From NCBI GenBank assembly GCA_010029175.1, contig RGNC01000002.1, forward strand, positions 1-37,275: a stretch of 37,275 nt of DNA. The letters run 5' to 3'. The notes beneath the pieces were generated by a model. It saw nothing but the letters and a program-made list of their open reading frames with translations. It ran no database searches and was not told where the DNA came from. The stretch is from Synechococcaceae bacterium WB8_1B_136. Lineage in GTDB: Bacteria; Cyanobacteriota; Cyanobacteriia; PCC-6307; Cyanobiaceae. Each line of letters begins with the position of its first letter. Positions within the stretch are counted from its first letter, which is position 1. Shown piece after piece: positions 31,340-37,275 of this stretch. A program made the translations under genes and the position numbers.

Positions 31340-32352
31340 CAGCTCACCACTTTGTCGGCCTGCTTCAGCAGCGCCTCCGGCAACTCCACGCCGATGGCCT
31401 TGGCCGTGGCCTGGCTCACCAGCAGATCGGTCTTGGTGAGAGGTTCGAAGGCCATCGTGGCGGGGGAAGCACCCTTGAGCACCCGCACCGCCAGCTTGCC
31501 GGCCGCGTAGCCGTCGTCGCGGTAGTTCCAGCCGATCACCCCCAGGCAGCCCGGCAGATCGATATCGGGAGGATCCACCGAATACACGGGGATCTTGTTC
31601 TCCAGACCCACCTTGCAGATCGCATTGAAGGCCTGAATGGTGGCGTAATCGCCGATTTTCACGAACGCCTGCACCTGTTTCTCGGCCAGGGCCTGGGCGG
31701 CCTGCAGCACCTCACCGGAATTGGCCACCGACTGTTCCACGATGGTGATGCCGCGCTGGGCCGCCTGCTGTTTGAGGATCTTGGCCTCGTATTCGGAGTT
31801 GGGCTCACCGGGGTTGAAGATCAGGCCCGCGGTTTTCAGCGCCGGATTCACCTGGCGGGCCAGATCCAGCTCCTGGCCCACGGGGTTGGTGCCGATGGTG
31901 CCCACCACATTGGGGCGGTGCTGGCCCACGCCGCCCGGGGGCTTGCCGGCCCCGGCGCCCCAGGGGTTGGAGCAGTAGCAGAAGATCACCGGAACAGACT
32001 CAGGCATCACCTTCATGGCCGCCTGCAGCGGCGGGGTGCCGACGGCCAGCACCATGTCGACCTTCTCGCCCAGAAACTGCTTCATCACCAGGGTGGTGTT
32101 GGGCAGTTCGCCGGCGGCGTCCTTCTGCAGGAAGGTGACGGTTTCGCCATTGCGGTAGCCCGCATCCACCAGGGCCTGGACGAATCCCTCACGGGTGAGG
32201 TTCGGCGGCGGCGCATCCACCATCTGCAGGATGCCGATCAGCGGCCCCTTGCGCGGGGCTCCACCCCCCAAGCGGCCGCAGGCGGCCAGCACCAGGGAAC
32301 TGCCGCCCCCAGCCGCCATCAGAGTGAGGAACTCACGCCGCCCGAAGCTCAT
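31339..32352 (-). CDS. ABC transporter substrate-binding lipoprotein, TrpX/ABC_sub_bind-like
   Basis: Twin-arginine RREFL plus lipobox [66 protein letters not shown]. Confidence 0.88.
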   Translation of the reverse strand: MSFGRREFLTLMAAGGGSSLVLAACGRLGGGAPRKGPLIGILQMVDAPPPNLTREGFVQALVDAGYRNGETVTFLQKDAAGELPNTTLVMKQFLGEKVDMVLAVGTPPLQAAMKVMPESVPVIFCYCSNPWGAGAGKPPGGVGQHRPNVVGTIGTNPVGQELDLARQVNPALKTAGLIFNPGEPNSEYEAKILKQQAAQRGITIVEQSVANSGEVLQAAQALAEKQVQAFVKIGDYATIQAFNAICKVGLENKIPVYSVDPPDIDLPGCLGVIGWNYRDDGYAAGKLAVRVLKGASPATMAFEPLTKTDLLVSQATAKAIGVELPEALLKQADKVVS

Positions 32353-33131
32353 ACCAACTCTGGAGATTCGCTGCCAACTGTGCCGCTGCCATAGAGGGCC
32401 CGCAATGCGGCCGGCGTGAACTGTTGCCGCTCGGCGGCGCTCCAGTCGCCGATCAGGCGACCGTCCTGCAACATCACCAGCCGATCCCCGTGGCGCAGGG
32501 CCTGCTCCAGGCTGTGGGTCACCATCAAGGCGGTGGTGCCGAGCCGCGCCACCAGCCGATCGGTGAGCGCCATCACGGTGGCTTCAGCGCGGGGATCGAG
32601 GGCGGCCGTGTGCTCATCCAGCAGCAGCAGGCGCGGCTCCCCCAGGCTGGCCATCACCAGGCTGATGGTCTGCCGCTGGCCGCCGGAGAGCTGGCCGACG
32701 GGGGTATCGATGCGATCCGCCAGGGGCAGACCCAGCTCCTCCAGCAAGGCGGCATAGCGGCGGCGATCGGCGCGGCTGGGGTGAAGGCCCGCCAACCCCC
32801 GCCAGGCAAACAGGGAACGGCGGCGGCACTCCGCCAGCCGCAGGTTCTCGGCGATGGTGAGCCCCGGGGCCGTGCCATCGAGGGGGTTCTGCATCACCCG
32901 GCCGATCCAGCGGGCCCGGCGGTGGTCGCGCATCCCCAGCAGTTCGCGACCCTCCAGCTGCACGGAGCCCCCATCGGCCGCGAGGGTGCCCGCCACCAGG
33001 TTGAGCAAGGTGGATTTGCCGGAGCCGTTGCTGCCGATCACCACCACGAACTGGCCGCTGGGGCAGCTGAGGTTGAAGCCCTCAAACAGCTGCCGCCAAC
33101 CCCCGCCGGGCTGGGCATGGCCCCAGCGCAA
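32349..33131 (-). CDS. ABC transporter ATP-binding protein (TrpZ-like), N-terminus interrupted at the compositional junction
   Basis: VVVIGSNGSGKSTLLNLVAGTL; LSGGQRQTISLVMASLGEPRLLLLDEHTAALDP; only a TTG in frame before a TAG at 33153-33155. Confidence 0.85.
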   Translation of the reverse strand: MRWGHAQPGGGWRQLFEGFNLSCPSGQFVVVIGSNGSGKSTLLNLVAGTLAADGGSVQLEGRELLGMRDHRRARWIGRVMQNPLDGTAPGLTIAENLRLAECRRRSLFAWRGLAGLHPSRADRRRYAALLEELGLPLADRIDTPVGQLSGGQRQTISLVMASLGEPRLLLLDEHTAALDPRAEATVMALTDRLVARLGTTALMVTHSLEQALRHGDRLVMLQDGRLIGDWSAAERQQFTPAALRALYGSGTVGSESPELV

Positions 33132-33462
33132 TCCAGCCGACGACGCCCGGTACTAATGCCGAGATACTGTAATTTTGATTTGCTGTCACCGGTTTCACGA
33201 GCGACACGGCGGCTACTGTGACGCCGTCACGGCTCAAGAGTTGCGAGCCAACGCCCAGAACTACAGTCACAATTCCGGGCGACACCGTAATTGCCTGCAC
33301 GTATAGATATCGTCCGAGCGTGCTAGGAAATCGAATATTGCAGTCAACGAGGATGTCGTCTCTCAGTGTTATGCCGAGATCGTCGTCTCCGGTACTGCGA
33401 TCGTCCAGGGGGTACCGCCTTGTCGACTGCAGGTTGTACCAATTTTGATTGCGTATAGACAT
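33121..33462 (-). CDS. Phage-like hypothetical protein, C-terminus interrupted at the junction
   Basis: MSIRNQNWYNLQSTRRYPLDD...NYSISALVPGVVGWIALG; resembles the N-terminal part of the 35338-36279 protein; the ORF then reads into host-type DNA to 33082. Confidence 0.6.
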
Positions 33463-35334
33463 TTAACACAACCTGGACGCAATGCCGGTAAGATGAAAAT
33501 CGAGTGTAAAATCTGATGTAACGATTGCCGGTGTCGGCTCTGTCGCTGGCGGTTCTGGGATACCGCAGTCAAGCGGAATTGGCTTACCGGTTACAAACGT
33601 GCCGGTCAGTGTTGTTTGAATCTCTATTTTGGCCCGTGCCGAAAACTCTAGTCTAAATTTTACGTAACCGCTGTCGCCCGACTTGAGTTGCGGAAATGGA
33701 ATTAAATAAGTCAGTTGGGCTGGTTTGTTGATTGTGATTGTTTTTGCACTGAGTCCTGGAAAATAAACCTCTGTATAGCCGCACACAACAGTCGCATCAA
33801 TTTCTGCGACGTTTAGCGGCTCAACAGGTGTGCCAAATGTTTCTGCGTTTAATACACTTATAACGAGTTGTAGCGTCGACGCCGGCAAGCAATATTCGCA
33901 GTTGTTGCACACCATAACTGCTACATCAACAAACGGGGCACGTTGCGGAACGACTGCAATTTTTAACGGATTTCGAATTGTGCATTGGCGATACGCGTTC
34001 CACCGCGTGACGTTTATTTCATGAGCACTTTTAACGTCTGTCGCCCGCTGGCCAATTAGTTTGTAGCGGTCTCGCGTATAGTTCATGTACATTGCCGTCG
34101 CAGCATACTCTTCGCAACTGCAGCACGGTTTGCAATCTGCTCCAATTTGTTGCTGTGTGGTTGCTTGGGGTGCAGGAAATGGATTATCCGCGGTATATAC
34201 AGTAGTCCTGCGAATCCAAAGACAATCGCTGGCACTGAATAAGAAATGACCCGCAGTTTTTGGCGTAATGCCATTAATGCTTTTGATGGGATAGTTTATT
34301 TCTGGTTGCGTTGCACACGGATATTTACCTGTGCCCGTCCCGGGTATAGCGTTTAAACTAATTTGTGTTGTGCGGCGAAGTGCTGCAACCGTGGGCGAAC
34401 TGGCAACAATTTCTGTGTTGTAGCCATTGCGGAAAATAAAATTTCCGCGTTGCTGTAGTGTTTGCTGCGTACCGTTTCGCACGCTTAAAGACAGTACGTT
34501 TTTCGGCACGCGATATGTACTGCGGCTGTCGAGCACTGCAGACTCGGGTGCGAGATATTTGTCGTAATGTTTGGCCGCGCCTATTGTCACAATTGGCGGA
34601 AACGGCCAACCTGTGTTATTGACCCAATTTAGTGTCGGCACGCTGTCATTGTTGCCGGCGTTCAATGTAACGCCGGCGGCTGTTTCGGCTGTGTAGGCCC
34701 ACTCCCAACTATTGCTGGTGATACTCGCCGCAATAATCCATTGTTCGCTGCCGATGTCGTAATAAATGTACCAGTCTGACTCAGTGTTTTTGTACGTGGG
34801 TCTGTAGTTGTGTACGCCGTATTTTAAGTAGGTGCCGTTTGCTGGCGTTTGATTTGCGGCACTGACGACAACTAAACCGGATAGCCACGTAGTATACGCA
34901 AGTAACCGACACACTTTTCTATGCGTACGCCACGTATACAGCGTATAATCGTTACCCCATGGGATAATTGTTTCGTCTAATAACGCAGTATCCACGTCTG
35001 TGGTGTCGAAAATGACGTTGTCGGCCGCGTCCAGAATGACAATATCGGCAATTGGTTTTTCTTCGTCCTCGGGAGTCCGCGGCGGATATGTTGCCGGCAC
35101 TGTGTTCTCTACACAGCCGACATTGTAAAGCCGATGAATGCGCAGGGGATACTCGATTGGCTCCGCATCTGGAGCGTAATCGGTGTCGGCGTGCTGCGAA
35201 AAGTAAAAATCGGCTACAAGATAGCGTATGTCGTCAGACGGGTTAACAAACGGGTAGTCCAGTCCGCTTTGCGGCTGAATAACACCCACGCCCTCTCGCC
35301 CGCGGGGCGAAAAAATAAATTCGCTGCAACTCAT
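33463..35334 (-). CDS. Large hypothetical protein, possibly a virion structural protein
   Basis: 623-aa ORF abutting both neighbours; Cys-rich CKPCCSCEEYAATAMYMNYTRDRYKLIGQRATDV; no recognised family. Confidence 0.7.
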   Translation of the reverse strand: MSCSEFIFSPRGREGVGVIQPQSGLDYPFVNPSDDIRYLVADFYFSQHADTDYAPDAEPIEYPLRIHRLYNVGCVENTVPATYPPRTPEDEEKPIADIVILDAADNVIFDTTDVDTALLDETIIPWGNDYTLYTWRTHRKVCRLLAYTTWLSGLVVVSAANQTPANGTYLKYGVHNYRPTYKNTESDWYIYYDIGSEQWIIAASITSNSWEWAYTAETAAGVTLNAGNNDSVPTLNWVNNTGWPFPPIVTIGAAKHYDKYLAPESAVLDSRSTYRVPKNVLSLSVRNGTQQTLQQRGNFIFRNGYNTEIVASSPTVAALRRTTQISLNAIPGTGTGKYPCATQPEINYPIKSINGITPKTAGHFLFSASDCLWIRRTTVYTADNPFPAPQATTQQQIGADCKPCCSCEEYAATAMYMNYTRDRYKLIGQRATDVKSAHEINVTRWNAYRQCTIRNPLKIAVVPQRAPFVDVAVMVCNNCEYCLPASTLQLVISVLNAETFGTPVEPLNVAEIDATVVCGYTEVYFPGLSAKTITINKPAQLTYLIPFPQLKSGDSGYVKFRLEFSARAKIEIQTTLTGTFVTGKPIPLDCGIPEPPATEPTPAIVTSDFTLDFHLTGIASRLC

Positions 35335-35337
35335 TCG

Positions 35338-36279
35338 TTAGCCTGAACAATTGGTATCGCCCAGTCGACTGCCGAGCACGACCAGCCCCATTTGCGTCAC
35401 TTCGGCTCCGAGCCGGGTGACGAAATTTTGCAATGTCGCTACCCCGTCCCCGAATCTGTTAATCTGTGCGGTAATGGCGTCTAATTCAGCACAGCCGCAG
35501 CACGGTGCCGCACATGTATCACTGAGTGCTAATCCGTTCGCAATAGGCTGAATACTGACGCACTCGTCGGCAGAAAATACAAAGGTGCCGTCGTCACTGC
35601 ACACACCGTTGATGCAGCGAATGCACTCGGCTGTATCCGGAAGATTGCAGGCACAATCCTGATTCAGGTTTTCACCTGAAATGGCTTTGAAAATAATTTC
35701 GGTCGGCCCGGCCTCTAATACGTTTACATCGATACGAATATTTGTGCCGGCGACCAATATGACGTCGCCATAAATGTAGTCGCTGGCCTGATTGTTATTT
35801 ATGACTTGCAGCCGCGACACGCCCCGCAAATTAGGCCGAATTGCGTCCGGTTCGATTTCAGCGCCGGTCAGGCTAAACGTGTATGCACCAGCGGGGAGTG
35901 CGTCAATTTCAGTTAATACACCTAACGTAATCTGACCAACTGTGTCAGCAAACTCACCGATGCCGCCAAGTGCATATGTTTGATTGGGTGTGTGGTCTTC
36001 ACGTGGAATGCTTGCTGCCGCGACATCAACTTCTTCGCCGCCGTTGAGGTATGCAACTGTAATATTAAAACCAGTTGGGGCGATGAGCAGTTTTCGAATG
36101 AAGAAATTGGCCGGCGTGGTGACAAGCGTTGCGTTAATGGGCAAATACAGTCCCACAATAAAACTATCGGGGATGCGAATTGTATTGCTGCTGTCAACTT
36201 TACTGGCACGCTCTGTCAGCGGATACGAGCGTTGCGAGTTGTGATTGAGCCATTGTAAATTCCAATTACCGATTGGCAT
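35338..36279 (-). CDS. Hypothetical protein, possibly a virion structural protein
   Basis: 313-aa ORF MPIGNWNLQWLNHNSQRSYPLTERAS...; Cys-rich CAAPCCGCAELDAITAQINRFGDGVATLQNFV. Confidence 0.7.
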   Translation of the reverse strand: MPIGNWNLQWLNHNSQRSYPLTERASKVDSSNTIRIPDSFIVGLYLPINATLVTTPANFFIRKLLIAPTGFNITVAYLNGGEEVDVAAASIPREDHTPNQTYALGGIGEFADTVGQITLGVLTEIDALPAGAYTFSLTGAEIEPDAIRPNLRGVSRLQVINNNQASDYIYGDVILVAGTNIRIDVNVLEAGPTEIIFKAISGENLNQDCACNLPDTAECIRCINGVCSDDGTFVFSADECVSIQPIANGLALSDTCAAPCCGCAELDAITAQINRFGDGVATLQNFVTRLGAEVTQMGLVVLGSRLGDTNCSG

Positions 36280-36286
36280 GGCTCAC

Positions 36287-37267
36287 CTATGGCGTAGTTG
36301 GCTTAAACAGTATCCCGGCAACGCGTAAAACGCCAACTTCTGCTGGATATGCGTCAGCGGAAAGGCGGCCAAGCGTAACTAAAACGGTATCGCCGGCTTC
36401 TACTGTAAACGCCGCACTCTCTCGTTCAATTAATGTCTGCGGCGGTATAACGGCAACGCTATTAAAATTTAACGTGCTGTCCGCTAGTGGTAACGTTATG
36501 CCCGCCGGCGTTGCCGGTCTGGCAATGCGTCGATATGTCATGTACAGCGGCGGCAGTGCTTGGCCAATACCGCCTTGGCCGAAGAAACGTACCCGCAATC
36601 GCATGGCTACATTGTCGCCTAAATAGCCGTCTGGTACGTTAAACCGCATACGTAACAGCGACGCCTGACTAGGCGGAAAACCTAAATACGGAATATCGTT
36701 GAATAGCCGCTCAACCGTATCGCTGAGGCGAATAATTTGCGGCAGTATTTCGCGGTCTACAAACGGGTTGTCAAACGTAAAATTAACGACGCCTTGGTGC
36801 AGTAAAACGTTGTCACCAGCAGGTAAATCAAAATAGTCTTTTTCAATCGTCGTTAATGACCGCTGGCGAGAACTATTGATAGAAACCTGTGCTTGGTTAT
36901 GCACTACAACGCCTTCGGCTACCCAACCTGCTTTTAATTGGTGGTCGTTTACGATTGATTTAAATACTAAACCGCCAGTCGCTTCGCCGGTCGCAGTCTG
37001 CAATGCCAAATTCAGTTCGAGGTCGCCCGTGGTGGCCGGGAGTGCGTCGCAGTTTAATACGCGAATCGGACTATCAATTTCGCCGCTGGTTTGCGGGGCT
37101 AAACTCGTGACAACGCGGCGGTCATTTCCTGTGAGCATTCGTAAAAATACAACCGCTAGCCGCATGGTTTCGTCACGCGGGCATTCTGACACAGCCGTGT
37201 CCGGTTCTTCTACCGGCACAGACGTGTAATCTGCAGGCCAGGGGACATCGCCGTAACAACGGCTCAT
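36287..37267 (-). CDS. Hypothetical protein, possibly a virion structural protein; start is 8 nt from the window edge
   Basis: 326-aa ORF; beta-rich-looking C-terminus FTVEAGDTVLVTLGRLSADAYPAEVGVLRVAGILF. Confidence 0.65.
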   Translation of the reverse strand: MSRCYGDVPWPADYTSVPVEEPDTAVSECPRDETMRLAVVFLRMLTGNDRRVVTSLAPQTSGEIDSPIRVLNCDALPATTGDLELNLALQTATGEATGGLVFKSIVNDHQLKAGWVAEGVVVHNQAQVSINSSRQRSLTTIEKDYFDLPAGDNVLLHQGVVNFTFDNPFVDREILPQIIRLSDTVERLFNDIPYLGFPPSQASLLRMRFNVPDGYLGDNVAMRLRVRFFGQGGIGQALPPLYMTYRRIARPATPAGITLPLADSTLNFNSVAVIPPQTLIERESAAFTVEAGDTVLVTLGRLSADAYPAEVGVLRVAGILFKPTTP

Positions 37268-37275
37268 CCACCAGA

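Noticed and set aside
33160-37275. Integrated prophage with attachment site
   Set aside because: No integrase, no att-like direct repeat and no tRNA at the boundary; the junction breaks two genes out of frame, which fits chimera or illegitimate recombination better

Overview
The window appears to contain two unrelated kinds of DNA. Positions 1 to about 33,120 are a GC-rich cyanobacterial chromosome segment (Synechococcus/Cyanobium-like gene content). It carries a methyltransferase, SDR, tRNA-Val(UAC), mazG, arfB, speE, speB, gcvT, aspS, a group-2 sigma factor, dps, pyrG, a three-gene type I secretion operon (PPIase / cNMP-CLD-ABC / HlyD), queE, an ecotin-like inhibitor, queC, pabB, pabC, an APC permease, urtEDCBA, ureG and a partial TrpXYZ-like ABC transporter. 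At about 33,120-33,155 composition changes abruptly to roughly 50% GC, with a tightly packed cassette of four minus-strand ORFs. I recognise no named family in these ORFs; their style resembles virion structural proteins, but this is inference. The junction interrupts an ABC ATPase at its N-terminus and a phage-like paralog at its C-terminus, so a chimeric assembly or a recombination breakpoint must be considered. The main observations are: (i) this junction; (ii) a shared Cys-rich module and a duplicated N-terminal domain in the phage-like ORFs; (iii) an apparent 14-residue in-frame deletion after the P-loop of pyrG; (iv) an ecotin homolog with Arg at the predicted P1 position; (v) an ABC transporter translationally coupled to ureG; (vi) a 39-nt perfect palindrome with a second diverged copy; (vii) a strongly structured dps-pyrG intergenic region. 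All calls come from reading the sequence; no database search was run.
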